A model generated the notes under the pieces. The model did no database searches, had not been told where the DNA came from, and saw nothing but the letters and a program-made list of their open reading frames with translations. Source: Actinomadura formosensis NBRC 14204 (GTDB taxonomy: Bacteria; Actinomycetota; Actinomycetes; Streptosporangiales; Streptosporangiaceae). Taken from it: DNA of 32,768 nucleotides. Below, one piece after another: positions 23,058-31,904 of the stretch (positions are counted from its first letter, which is position 1; every line of letters begins with the position of its first letter). A program made the translations under genes and the position numbers. The stretch spans positions 1 to 32,768 of the forward strand of contig NZ_BCQQ01000082.1 of NCBI RefSeq assembly GCF_001552155.1, read 5' to 3'.

Positions 23058-23696
23058 TCAGGGACGAGGGGCGGCGTGCCAACGCCAAGAGGTCTGGAGG
23101 GGCCTGCCCGGCAGGGACGTACGGCCCGTCGCCCACAGGAGGGCCGGCCAGGGCTCCGTGCCGTCCGGGGTGCCGGGGAACAGGCGGTGCAGGGCGCGGG
23201 AGCACAGGGCGGCGGACGGTTCCCAGGGGATGTCCAGACCTTCCGCCAGGTCGTGGGTGTGGACGAGGGTTTCCACGATGCCCATCGCGGCGAAGCCCTC
23301 GGGGTTCGATACGCCCCAGGGATGGTGCGCGCGGACTTCCGGGGAGGCCGTGCGGACCATGGCGACCAGGAGGCCGCCGCACGCGTCGAGTACCTGTAGC
23401 AGGCCCGCGGGGCCGGCGTCGGGGTCCGCGTGGACGGCGTTCTGGGGGCCGCCGGCGCGGCGGCTCCACCGCGGGAAGGGCACCCTGCCGTTGAGCGGGG
23501 GCTCCTTCGGGGCCAGCCGCGTAGCGTAGGAGAAGAAGGCGTTGGCCAGATGCTCAACGGTCTCCCAGCAGGTCCACTCCAGCGAGCCGGCCTTCTCCTC
23601 CCACGCCTCCGGCGGCACCTCGCGCAGGACGGCGATGGCGAGCTGGACGGTCCGGTCGAGGTCGTCCGCGGTGACGGGATCCACTGGTCGAGGCAT
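23058..23696 (-). CDS. DinB/MDMPI-like protein (mycothiol-dependent maleylpyruvate isomerase N-terminal type)
   Basis: 212 residues. Four-helix DinB-superfamily pattern: WTCWETVEHLANAFFSYATRL, with the first metal His in TVEHLAN, and VETLVHTHDLAEGL, with the other two His, the layout of the mycothiol-dependent maleylpyruvate isomerase N-terminal domain. Members often use mycothiol or bacillithiol in detoxification or transfer; the reaction here is unknown. The gene is convergent with the siderophore decarboxylase (105 bases apart), so there is no sign that it belongs to that operon. Start at 23696 after GTCGGGGG. Confidence 0.75.
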   Translation of the reverse strand: MPRPVDPVTADDLDRTVQLAIAVLREVPPEAWEEKAGSLEWTCWETVEHLANAFFSYATRLAPKEPPLNGRVPFPRWSRRAGGPQNAVHADPDAGPAGLLQVLDACGGLLVAMVRTASPEVRAHHPWGVSNPEGFAAMGIVETLVHTHDLAEGLDIPWEPSAALCSRALHRLFPGTPDGTEPWPALLWATGRTSLPGRPLQTSWRWHAAPRP

Positions 23697-23741
23697 CCCC
23701 CGACCGTACCGATCTCCCGGGCCCGCCGAACGGTCAGGTCC

Positions 23742-24620
23742 TCAACCGGGGATCGGGGCGGCGGTTCCGCTCACCTTGATTCCGCTGCCGTCCCCCGCCG
23801 GCACGTCGACGAGCAGCCGGCTGGGCCGGCCCATGTCCGCGCCCTGGTGGATCGTGATCCGGGCCGGGGGCCGGACGAGTTCCAGCGCCCGCAGGTACCC
23901 GCCGAAGGCGGCCGCGGCGGCGCCGGTGGCCGGGTCCTCGACGACCCCGCCCGGCGGGAACGGGTCGCGGGCGTGGAAGACGGTCGCCGACTCCCGCCAG
24001 ACCAGGTGGACGGTCGTCCAGCCGCGGCGTGCCATCAGGCCGCCGAGCGCCCCCTGGTCGTAGTCGAGGTCGGCGAGCCGCGCGCGGGAGGACGCCGCGA
24101 GGACGAGGTGGTCGTTGCCCGCGTTGGCGATGCGCGGCGCGAGCAGCGGATCGAGTTCCGCGGCGTTCCAGCGCAGCGCCTTCAGGGCCGAGGCGAGATC
24201 GGCCTCGCCGACGTCGCGGACGGCCGGGGCGACGCTCGTGAGGGTGGCGAGGATGCGGCCGTCCACCGGCCGTGTCTCGACGCCGACCTCCCCGGCGGAG
24301 GTGTTGAGCCGGAGACGTCCGGTGCCCTGCCGCTCCGCCAGCGCGACGGCGGTGGCGATCGTCGCGTGCCCGCAGAAGGCGACCTCGGCCAGGGGGCTGA
24401 AGTATCTGATCGTGAAGCGGCGCTCGTCCGCGCCTCCGTCGTCCATCAGGAAGGCGGTCTCGGAGAATCCGATCTCGGCGGCGATCTCCTGCATCCGCGT
24501 GGCGTCCATCCCCCGTGCGTCAAGAACGACACCGGCCGGGTTGCCGCCCTCGCCGTTCACGTCGAAGGCGGTGTAACGCAGGGCGGCGGAACGCTCGCCT
24601 GTTCTTGCCGGGCTGCTCAT
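23742..24620 (-). CDS. PhzF family isomerase/epimerase
   Basis: 292 residues. PhzF fold with two halves: YTAFDVNGEGGNPAGVVLDA, then IGFSETAFLMDD with the catalytic Glu, YFSPLAEVAFCGHATIA, and in the second half VVEDPATGAAAAAFGGYL and ITIHQGADMGRPSRL. These match the diaminopimelate-epimerase-like PhzF family; the known PhzF isomerises a phenazine intermediate, but most homologues, as here without phenazine genes, have unknown substrates. It is divergent from a LysR regulator with 71 bases between the starts, a usual arrangement for regulator and target. Confidence 0.92.
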   Translation of the reverse strand: MSSPARTGERSAALRYTAFDVNGEGGNPAGVVLDARGMDATRMQEIAAEIGFSETAFLMDDGGADERRFTIRYFSPLAEVAFCGHATIATAVALAERQGTGRLRLNTSAGEVGVETRPVDGRILATLTSVAPAVRDVGEADLASALKALRWNAAELDPLLAPRIANAGNDHLVLAASSRARLADLDYDQGALGGLMARRGWTTVHLVWRESATVFHARDPFPPGGVVEDPATGAAAAAFGGYLRALELVRPPARITIHQGADMGRPSRLLVDVPAGDGSGIKVSGTAAPIPG

Positions 24621-24646
24621 GCCGGAAGTCTGCAGCCCCGCCTAGT

Positions 24647-24661
24647 ATCGCGTCCAACGAT
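24647..24661. promoter_or_regulatory. Candidate LysR operator between phzF and the LysR gene
   Basis: ATCG-N7-CGAT is a perfect dyad containing T-N11-A, the LysR-type consensus, in the 71-base divergent region. Confidence 0.5.
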
Positions 24662-24691
24662 GAATTGTGATGGAGCACATCGGAGTCGTCG

Positions 24692-25585
24692 ATGGACACG
24701 CGCCTGCTCGGCAGCTTTCTGACCGTCCTCCGCGTCGGCGGGATCACCGCCGCGGCGGCGGAACTCGGCTTCGTGCAGTCCACGGTCACCGCGCACATCC
24801 AGGCGCTGGAACGCCAGGTGGGAACGCCGCTGCTCGACCGGCGTCCCGGTGGCGTCTCCCCCACCCGCGCCGGCGCGCTGCTGGCCGAGCATGCCCGGCA
24901 GATCCTCGACCTGGAGAAACGGATGCTCACCGAGCTCACCGCCGCGGCCACCGAGCCGGCCGGCCCGATACGGCTGTGGGCCCCGGAGTCCGTGTGCGCC
25001 TACTGGCTGGCACCCGTCCTGCCCGAGGTGCGGGCGAAGCTCCCGGACGTCAGCCTGTCGCTGTTCCCCTCCGACACGCGGACGGCGCTGACCGCGCTCG
25101 CCGACCGCCGCGCCGACCTGGCCCTGATCCTCGAACCCTCGCCGAGCCCGCCCGATGTGGACCTGGTGGACCTCGGGGCCCAGCCGCTGTCCCTCGTCGC
25201 GGCGGCCGCCACCGGCCTTCCCCGGCACCGCCCTCTCACGCCGGCGGAGCTGGCCTCGGCGGGTGTCCTCCTGCTGGAGGAGGGCTGCTCCTACAGCGAC
25301 GAACTCGCGGCCCTGGTGGCGTCCAGCGACCCCACGACGACGCCGCCCCGCTTCGGCGGCATCGAGACGGCGAAGCGATGCGCCGAGGCCGGGCTCGGTG
25401 TGGCCCTGCTGCCGGCGGTCGCGGTCGCCGGCGAACTCGCCGACGGGCGGCTGGCCGAGTTGCGGCCACCGGGCGGGCTGTCCCGGCAGCACCTGTGGCT
25501 CGCCGAACCCGCGGCCGGATGGCGCTCCCCCGCCGTCCGGGCCGTCCACGGCATCCTGACCGCGGCGCTTCCGCGCACACCCTGA
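24692..25585 (+). CDS. LysR-type transcriptional regulator
   Basis: 297 residues. The N-terminal winged helix-turn-helix is typical (LLGSFLTVLRVGGITAAAAELGFVQSTVTAHIQALERQVG at 5-44, with the recognition helix in QSTVTAHIQALE), followed by RRPGGVSPTRAGALL and a periplasmic-binding-like effector domain (residues about 90-290). It probably controls the divergent phzF gene through the dyad in the shared intergenic region; the effector is not predictable. Start ATG at 24692 with CGGAG 6 bases before. Whether it also controls the downstream acyl-CoA synthetase is open, as that gene starts 81 bases after its stop. Confidence 0.9.
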   Translation: MDTRLLGSFLTVLRVGGITAAAAELGFVQSTVTAHIQALERQVGTPLLDRRPGGVSPTRAGALLAEHARQILDLEKRMLTELTAAATEPAGPIRLWAPESVCAYWLAPVLPEVRAKLPDVSLSLFPSDTRTALTALADRRADLALILEPSPSPPDVDLVDLGAQPLSLVAAAATGLPRHRPLTPAELASAGVLLLEEGCSYSDELAALVASSDPTTTPPRFGGIETAKRCAEAGLGVALLPAVAVAGELADGRLAELRPPGGLSRQHLWLAEPAAGWRSPAVRAVHGILTAALPRTP

Positions 25586-25666
25586 CGACAGCTCTACATA
25601 TCCTCTGAAGTGCCGGGTATGCCCGCCGGGCAGCTCATGGACGGGCCGCAAAGGAAGGGTTCAGTG

Positions 25667-27256
25667 GTGCTCGATCGGATGCGTTCGGTCGCGGGACTCG
25701 GAGTCAGAGCGACCCGCGCCGTGCGGGACGCGGGCGTCCTGCGGCCCATCCGCCCCGACCGGGCGGCCCGGCTCGTCTTCTCCTACGCGCGGTTCGGGCC
25801 GGTGCCCGCGACGCTCGGCGCGATGGCCGCACTGCGGTTCCCCTGCCGGACGGCGCTGATCGACGAGCGCGGGACGCTCACCTGCGCGGAGCTCGAGGAG
25901 CACGCGGCGTCGCTGGCCACCGCCCTCAGAAGCCGGATGGGGGACGGACGCGTCGGCGTCCTGTGCCGCAACCATCGCGGGTTCGTGGAGACGGTTCTCG
26001 CGGCGTCCCGCCTGGGCAACGACATCGTGCTGCTCAACACCGACTTCTCCGCCACCCAGCTGGGCCAGGTGGCGGAACGCGAGGGAATCGAGCTGCTCGT
26101 CCACGATCAGGAGTTCACCGCCACCGTGGACGGGTCCGGCTTCGCCGGGCGGCGCCTCCTGGCCTGGGCCGGCACCGGGGCGGACACGATCGACTCGCTG
26201 ATCGGCGGCACCGAGCCCGAGCCGATCGTCCCGGGCCGCACCGGCAACGTGATCGTGATGACGTCCGGGACCACCGGCACGCCGAAGGGCGCCCGGCACG
26301 ACATGTCGCTGTCGGCGCTGGTGCCCGTCGCGCTCACCCATCTCATGCGCGTCCCCCTCCGGTCGGGCGCGCCGATCGTGATCGCACCGCCGCTGTTCCA
26401 CATCCTGGGCCTCGCCTACACGGCGGTGGGGCTCGCGATGGGCATGCCGCTCGTGCTGCCCCGCAGGTTCGATGCGCGGGAGATCCTGCGGACCATCGCC
26501 GACCACGAGGCGGAGGCGCTGGTCGCCGTGCCGGTGATGCTCCAGCGCATCCTGGCCGTGGACGACCGGCCGCGGACCCCGGCCCTCCGCGTGGTGGTGT
26601 CCGGCGGTTCGGTGCTCCACCCCCACCTGTCGGAGGCGTTCATGGACGCGTTCGGCGACGTCCTCGTCAACGTGTACGGCGCGACCGAGACGGGCTGGGC
26701 CACGATCGCCACACCGCAGGACCTGCGGAACGCGCCCGGCACCGCCGGGAGGCCGTCGTACCGGCTGACCGTCAAGGTCCTCGGCGAGGACGGACGGGAA
26801 CTGCCGCCCGGCGAGACCGGGGAGATCTACACCGGCGGCGGCCTGCGGTTCGCCGGCTACACCGGGGGCGGCGGCAAGCACGTCCTGCGCGGCCTGACCG
26901 GCACCGGCGACCTCGGCCACTTCGACGCGGCGGGGCGGCTGTTCATCGACGGCCGCGCCGACGACATGATCGTGTCCGGCGGGGAGAACGTGTTCCCCGG
27001 CGAGGTCGAGGACCTGCTCGGCGGCCACCCGGACGTCGCGGAGGTGTCGGTGACCGGCGTGGACGACGAGCAGTTCGGCCGGCGGCTCGCCGCCCGCGTC
27101 GTGCGGAAGGCCGGATCGGCGGTCACCGAGGACGACCTCAGGGAGTACGTGCGCGGGCACCTCGCCCGGTACAAGGTGCCGCGCGACGTGCGGTTCGTCC
27201 GGGAGCTGCCGCGCACCGGCACCGGCAAGGTCAGGACCGGGGCGCCGCCGGACTGA
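25667..27256 (+). CDS. AMP-dependent acyl-CoA synthetase/ligase (ANL family)
   Basis: 529 residues from the chosen start. ANL-family motifs: VIVMTSGTTGTPKGARH (P-loop, A3), VNVYGATETG (A5), TGDLGHFDAAGRLFIDGRADDMIVSGGENVFPGEVED (A7-A8 hinge) and the C-terminal PRTGTGKV with the A10 lysine. It activates a carboxylic acid as acyl-AMP and transfers it to CoA. The sequence ends abruptly after GKVRTGAPPD, without the usual basic stretch after the A10 lysine. The GTG at 25667 lies 7 bases after GGAAGGG; a GTG at 25664 is nearly as good. Same direction as the LysR gene; substrate unknown. Confidence 0.88.
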   Translation: MLDRMRSVAGLGVRATRAVRDAGVLRPIRPDRAARLVFSYARFGPVPATLGAMAALRFPCRTALIDERGTLTCAELEEHAASLATALRSRMGDGRVGVLCRNHRGFVETVLAASRLGNDIVLLNTDFSATQLGQVAEREGIELLVHDQEFTATVDGSGFAGRRLLAWAGTGADTIDSLIGGTEPEPIVPGRTGNVIVMTSGTTGTPKGARHDMSLSALVPVALTHLMRVPLRSGAPIVIAPPLFHILGLAYTAVGLAMGMPLVLPRRFDAREILRTIADHEAEALVAVPVMLQRILAVDDRPRTPALRVVVSGGSVLHPHLSEAFMDAFGDVLVNVYGATETGWATIATPQDLRNAPGTAGRPSYRLTVKVLGEDGRELPPGETGEIYTGGGLRFAGYTGGGGKHVLRGLTGTGDLGHFDAAGRLFIDGRADDMIVSGGENVFPGEVEDLLGGHPDVAEVSVTGVDDEQFGRRLAARVVRKAGSAVTEDDLREYVRGHLARYKVPRDVRFVRELPRTGTGKVRTGAPPD

Positions 27257-27309
27257 GGGCGGCGCCCGGGCCCAAGGCCGCACGGTCCCGGACGCGCCCG
27301 GTCACACGC

Positions 27310-27627
27310 TCACGCCGCACCCCGGTTCCTGGCGGCGATGCAGATGCGGGCGAGGTCGTCGAGGGCGCCCGCGCGGCGCTCGTCCAACGTGCGGTGATCG
27401 CCCGGGGCGGCCTCCGCGAGGGTGTCGATGACCAGGGAGAACACCGGCCATTCGGCGGGGCCGATGGCGCCCTGGAAGTCGACGCCGTCCGCGAGGTCGT
27501 CGAGGTCGAGGTTGCGGGCGAAGGTCGCGAGGGCGGCCTCGGCCGCGGCGACGCCGATGCGCATCGCCAGCGCGGCGGGCTCACGATCGAGGGACCGCAC
27601 GGTGTTGGAACCCATGTTCGACAACAT
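27310..27627 (-). pseudogene. Fragment resembling the DUF222 (13E12-type HNH endonuclease) region
   Basis: 105 residues. The segment LADGVDFQGAIGPAEWPVFSLVIDTLAEAAPGDHRTLDERRAGALDDLARICI resembles the DUF222 pattern (G-l-P-x-E ... L-d-a-L ... Rt-x-x-qRRADAL-x-x-LaR) that precedes the HNH nuclease in 13E12-family proteins. The HNH part and most of the N-terminal part are missing, so it looks like a remnant of a mobile-type gene. The start at 27627 has no ribosome site and lies inside an inverted repeat. It could still be an expressed small protein. Confidence 0.4.
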
Positions 27628-27656
27628 AGAACATATGAGCGATCCGCGCCGAACAT
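27614..27656. repeat. Inverted and repeated ATGTTC/GAACAT hexamers
   Basis: ATGTTC (27614-27619) and GAACAT (27629-27634) form a dyad with a 9-base spacer; another GAACAT is at 27651-27656. The stretch is AT-rich for this genome and lies upstream of the DUF222 fragment and just after the methyltransferase stop. A regulator site is possible. Confidence 0.5.
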
Positions 27657-27668
27657 ACGGTCGAAAAG

Positions 27669-28448
27669 TTATCCGACGATCGCCTGCGCGAACAGGTACG
27701 AATGCGTGAAGTGCAGGGCGCCGTCGACCCTGCTCGGGCGCATGCCGGTCGCCGGGCCGCCCGCCAGTTCGTCCTCCAGTTCCCGCCGGATCCGCGTGGC
27801 GTCCTCCGCCGGGGTGCGCGCGAACTCCAGCCACGGGTCGAGGGGGCGGACGTAGTCGAACCGCTCGGTGCGCTTCACCTCCGCGCCGGCCGCCGTGACG
27901 AAGTCCGCGATCTGCGCCTCGGTGAGCGCGGTGCCGTGCGAGGGGTCGCGGAGGCGCTCGATGCGGTCGGGGTCGCCCGCCAGGCCGTCCGGGCGGACCA
28001 GGTCGGCGATGATCAGCGCGGCACCGGGCCGGCTGACCCGGGCCATCTCCGTCACGACGGCGGCCGGGGCGGCGACCTGGTGCAGCGAGAACCGGGTGAC
28101 GACCAGCGTGAACGACCGGTCCACGTACGGCAGCGCGGTGCCGTCGCCGCGGGTGAAGGTGATGTTCGTGATGCCCGCGTGGTCGGCGTCGCGTTTGCCT
28201 TCGGCGAGCATCGCGGGCGTGAGGTCGAGGGCCGTCACGTGCCGGACGCGGTGGGCGATCGCGCGGGACACGATGCCGGTGCCGGCCGCGACCTCCAGCA
28301 CGACGTCCTCAAGGTCGAGTTCGGGGTCCATGAAGCGGACGAGCCGGTCCAGATGACGGGTGAACGCGCCGTTCAGCCTCGGGTCGGCGAACCCCGCCGC
28401 CTGCTTGGAGAACTCCCGTACGACCTTCTCGTCATGCGTCACCGTCAC
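27669..28448 (-). CDS. Class I SAM-dependent methyltransferase
   Basis: 259 residues. Rossmann methyltransferase of the UbiE/Methyltransf_11 type: motif I VVLEVAAGTGIVSRAIA (about 49-65), acidic loop TALDLTPAMLAEGK, motif II-like GDGTALPYVDRSFTLVVTRFSLHQV and post-motif EMARVSRPGAALIIAD. It transfers a methyl group from SAM to an unidentified small molecule. The GTG at 28448 is preceded by AGGGAGG, 4 bases away; a second GTG 6 bases later is possible. A short hairpin, GGGATG/CATCCC (28460-28482), lies directly upstream of the ribosome site and may end adnAB transcription. Confidence 0.88.
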   Translation of the reverse strand: MTVTHDEKVVREFSKQAAGFADPRLNGAFTRHLDRLVRFMDPELDLEDVVLEVAAGTGIVSRAIAHRVRHVTALDLTPAMLAEGKRDADHAGITNITFTRGDGTALPYVDRSFTLVVTRFSLHQVAAPAAVVTEMARVSRPGAALIIADLVRPDGLAGDPDRIERLRDPSHGTALTEAQIADFVTAAGAEVKRTERFDYVRPLDPWLEFARTPAEDATRIRRELEDELAGGPATGMRPSRVDGALHFTHSYLFAQAIVG

Positions 28449-28541
28449 GTCGCCTCCCTGGGATGGTTGCCCGGATCATCCCCCGAAAGCACGCACGGTG
28501 AACAGGGGGGAGTGAGGCTCATCACCCGTTTCAGGGACGAA

Positions 28542-31500
28542 TCACACCGCCGGGACGCCGTCGAGCAGCGCGGCGAGCCCGTCGGCGTCCAGCAGGTCCG
28601 CCGGGCGGACGGTGACGTTGGCGCCGACATAGTGGAACGCCGCGCTGACCTTCGCGACGTCCACCCCGGCGAGTTGCGCCCACGCCAGCCGGTACGCGGC
28701 GAGCTGCACCGACGCGAACCGCGCCTCCTCCTCCGGCGGCGGCGAGCCGGTCTTCCAGTCGACGACCTCGTAGCCGTCCCGGGAGCGGAACACCGCGTCC
28801 ATCCGGCCGCGGACCAGCCGGTCGCCGATGATGGTCTCGAACGGCACCTCGATGTCGAGCGGTTCGCGGGACGCCCACTGCGACTCCTCGAAGCGCGCCC
28901 GCAGCCGGGCGAGGTGCGCGTCGCCCGCGGCGCCCTCGTCGGCGGCGCCGGGCAGCTCGTCCGGGTCGATGAGGCGCTGCTGCCCCCAGCGGCTCTCCAG
29001 CCAGGCGTGGAACGCGGTGCCGCGCCGCGCGTAGGGGGCGGGCGGCCGCGGCATCGGGCGGCGGATCTGCCGGGCCAGCGCCGCCGGGTCACGCGCCAGC
29101 GACACCAGCGACGACACCGACAGGTGCGCGGGCAGCTCGACGAGCAGGCCGTCACCGGAACGGCCCCGGTCGCGTTCGGCGAGCAGCAGCTCGACGTCGC
29201 GCGCCCACGCGGTCATGCGGGCCCGGTCGGCGTCCGACAGCCCGGTGCGGCCGGGCCAGTGCCGGGTCCGCCCGGTCATCTCGTCCTCGACCATGCGGGC
29301 GGCCGCCACGACCGCCTCGTACCGTTCGCGGGCGGTGAGATCGCAACGGCCGCGCTCCCCGGGCGCGGCGGGCCACCGCGCCTCCTCGGGGTCGGCGAGC
29401 AGCGGGTTCTCGGTGCCCTCCTCGGGCGGGTCGGTCCACACGGCGACGGACCCGGCGCCCGCCAGGCAGACGGCCCGCACCTCCTCCAGGAACGGTGACG
29501 GGCCGAGCGGGCGCCCCGACGAACCCCACCAGTAGCCGGTCGTGATGAGCAGGCTGGACGCGCGGGTGACCGCGACGTACGCAAGGCGCCGCTCCTCCCG
29601 CAGGTCGCGCTCGGAGCACGCCCGGTCGAACGCGGCGAGGTCGTCCTTCTCCAGCCCGTTCAGCGGCGGCAGGTCGGCGCGGTCGCCGCGCAGCATGAAC
29701 GGCAGGACGCGCGGGTTCGCCGTCCAGCGGGTGGCGTTCTGCGGCGGTGACGGGAAGATCGAGCCCTTGGCGGGGGCGCCGTTCTTCTGCGGCACGTACG
29801 ACAGGCCCGGCACGACCACCACCGGCCATTCGAGGCCCTTGGAGGCGTGGACGGTGAGCAGCTTGACGCTGTTGGTCTCCCCGACCCGCCCGGCCTCCAG
29901 CCCGAACTCCTCGGCCTCGGCGGCCTTGAGGTAGGCGAGGAACGCGCCGAGCGTCGGGTCCTCGGCGTCGCCCGCGAACGTGGCGGCGGCGTCGATGAAC
30001 GCGTCGAGGTCGGCGCGGGCGGTCACCGGGTCCAGGCCGGACCGCGCGGCGACCTCGATGTCGAGGCCGAGCGCCCGTTCGACCTCGGTGACCAGATCGG
30101 GCAGCGGCAGCCCGACCTGGCCGCGCAGGGCGCGCAGCTCGTCGCGGAGGCGGCGCAGCCGCCCGTGGCCCTCGGGCGAGTACGCCTCCGGGGAGCCGAG
30201 GTCGTCGAGCGCGTCGACGAGGCTGCCGGTCTCCTGGTTCAGCTCGCCGACGAGCTGCCGCAGCGGATCGCCCTCCGGCGGGGGCTCGTCCGGCACCGGT
30301 TCGGCGGAGCCCTCCGGCGGGGTGACGTCGCGCGCCGACTCCTGCGCCAGCGTGCGGGCCCGCCGCCCGAGCGCGACGAGATCGCGCGGCCCGAGCCGCC
30401 AGCGCGGGCCGGTCAGCAGCCGGGCGAGGGACGCGCCGGCGGTCGGGTCGTGCATGACCCGCAGCGTCGCGACGACGTCCTGCACCTCGGGGACGGTGAG
30501 GAGCCCGCCGAGCCCGACCACCTCGACGGGGATGCCGCGCGCCTCCAGCGCCCGCCGGATCAGCGGGAACTGCGACCGCTTCCGCGCGAGGACGGCGACG
30601 TCGGAGTACTGGAGCGGCTCGGGCTGCGGGCCGCCGTCCGGTGCCGTCTCCGGGTCGGCGGCCAGGAGCCCGGCGATGCGCGCGGCGATGCGGTCGGCCT
30701 CGTCCTCGACGGTGGAGAAGAGGGCGCATTCGACGCGCCCGCGCCCTTCGCGCCCCGCGCCCGGGATGAGGCGGGGCACGGCCTTCGTCTCGGCCCGCAA
30801 CTCCTCCTGCACCCGGGCCGCCGCCTCCAGGATCAGCTCGCCGTTGCGGAACGAGCGGCTCAGCTGGACGACCGGCGCCGGCACCGGGCGCGCGCCCGCC
30901 GCCCCCGGCTGCGCCGGGAAGTCGTAGGCGAACCGCAGCAGGTTCCCGGCGCTCGCACCGCGCCACCCGTAGATCGACTGGCACGGGTCGCCGACCGCCG
31001 TCACCGGGTGCCCGCCCGCGAACAGCGATCGCAGCAGGACGAGCTGCGCCTGGCTGGTGTCCTGGTACTCGTCCAGCAGGACGACGGAGAACCGGGACCG
31101 CTCGATCATCCCGACCTCGGGATGCCCGTGGGCGATACGGGCGGCGAGGGCCATCTGGTCGCCGTGGTCGATGACCTCCCGGCCGGCCTTGGCCCGTCCG
31201 TACGCCTCGACCAGCGGCATGAGCTGCTCGCGGACGGCGTGCTTGGCGAGGATGTCGCGCTGCGCCTTGAGCGGCTTCTTCAGCGCGGCGAACCGTTCGT
31301 CCAGCCAGGCGCCGACCTTGCGGATGTCGTCACCGGTCCGCAGATGCTCGGCCAGGTCGCCGGCCAGCTCCATGACGGCCTTGGTGACGGTGTCGGGCTG
31401 CCAGTCGATGCGGTCCATGGGCCCGTTGTAGGTGTCGACCACCCGCGAGCAGATCTGCCAGGCGACGGCCGGTGAGATCAGCCGCATGGTCGGTTCGAGC

Positions 31501-31889
31501 GCCTCGCGCAGGGCGTGGTCACCGAACAGCCGCGCCGCGTACGAGTGGTACGTCGACACCATCGGCTCGCCGTCGAACAGGGCCTCGCCGCCGAGCCGCT
31601 CAAGCTCGCTCGCCGGCAGGACCTCGCGCAGGCGGTCGAGCCGTTTGCGGACCCGCACACCGAGCTCGGCGGCGGCCTTGCGGGTGAACGTCAGCCCGAG
31701 CACCCGTTCCGGCCGGACGAAGCCGTTCGCGACCAGCCACACGACCCGCGCGGCCATCGTCTCGCTCTTGCCGGACCCGGCGCCCGCGATCACCGCCATC
31801 GGCGCCATCGGCGCCTCGATCACCCGGGCCTGCTCCTCGGTGGGCTCGGGGATCTCCAGCAGCCGGGCCAGCTCTCCCGGCGTGATCAC
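28542..31889 (-). CDS. adnB: AdnB: UvrD-like helicase with C-terminal RecB-type nuclease
   Basis: 1115 residues, complete. Motor: VIAGAGSGKSETM (Walker A, K41), LTFTRKAAAEL (Ia), VVLLDEYQDTSQAQ (Walker B), VGDPCQSIYGWRGAS (III), LSRSFRN (IV), LTVHASKGLEWPVVVV (V) and LAYVAVTRAS (VI). Nuclease: ARRGTAFHAWLE and DIEVPFETIIGDRLVRGRMDAVFRSRDGYEVVDWKTG, with Asp and DWK catalytic residues, then QLAAYRLAW. AdnB is the active motor of the actinobacterial AdnAB complex that resects double-strand breaks. It starts at a GTG 15 bases after the upstream adnA stop, with GGGGGGAG as ribosome site. The position relative to nudC follows mycobacteria, except that a large block intervenes. Confidence 0.93.
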   Translation of the reverse strand: MITPGELARLLEIPEPTEEQARVIEAPMAPMAVIAGAGSGKSETMAARVVWLVANGFVRPERVLGLTFTRKAAAELGVRVRKRLDRLREVLPASELERLGGEALFDGEPMVSTYHSYAARLFGDHALREALEPTMRLISPAVAWQICSRVVDTYNGPMDRIDWQPDTVTKAVMELAGDLAEHLRTGDDIRKVGAWLDERFAALKKPLKAQRDILAKHAVREQLMPLVEAYGRAKAGREVIDHGDQMALAARIAHGHPEVGMIERSRFSVVLLDEYQDTSQAQLVLLRSLFAGGHPVTAVGDPCQSIYGWRGASAGNLLRFAYDFPAQPGAAGARPVPAPVVQLSRSFRNGELILEAAARVQEELRAETKAVPRLIPGAGREGRGRVECALFSTVEDEADRIAARIAGLLAADPETAPDGGPQPEPLQYSDVAVLARKRSQFPLIRRALEARGIPVEVVGLGGLLTVPEVQDVVATLRVMHDPTAGASLARLLTGPRWRLGPRDLVALGRRARTLAQESARDVTPPEGSAEPVPDEPPPEGDPLRQLVGELNQETGSLVDALDDLGSPEAYSPEGHGRLRRLRDELRALRGQVGLPLPDLVTEVERALGLDIEVAARSGLDPVTARADLDAFIDAAATFAGDAEDPTLGAFLAYLKAAEAEEFGLEAGRVGETNSVKLLTVHASKGLEWPVVVVPGLSYVPQKNGAPAKGSIFPSPPQNATRWTANPRVLPFMLRGDRADLPPLNGLEKDDLAAFDRACSERDLREERRLAYVAVTRASSLLITTGYWWGSSGRPLGPSPFLEEVRAVCLAGAGSVAVWTDPPEEGTENPLLADPEEARWPAAPGERGRCDLTARERYEAVVAAARMVEDEMTGRTRHWPGRTGLSDADRARMTAWARDVELLLAERDRGRSGDGLLVELPAHLSVSSLVSLARDPAALARQIRRPMPRPPAPYARRGTAFHAWLESRWGQQRLIDPDELPGAADEGAAGDAHLARLRARFEESQWASREPLDIEVPFETIIGDRLVRGRMDAVFRSRDGYEVVDWKTGSPPPEEEARFASVQLAAYRLAWAQLAGVDVAKVSAAFHYVGANVTVRPADLLDADGLAALLDGVPAV

Positions 31890-31904
31890 CTCGCTCCCCC
31901 CGAG

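Noticed and set aside
23742..24620. Phenazine biosynthesis from the PhzF homologue
   Set aside because: No other phz genes are nearby, and most PhzF-family proteins have other, unknown roles.
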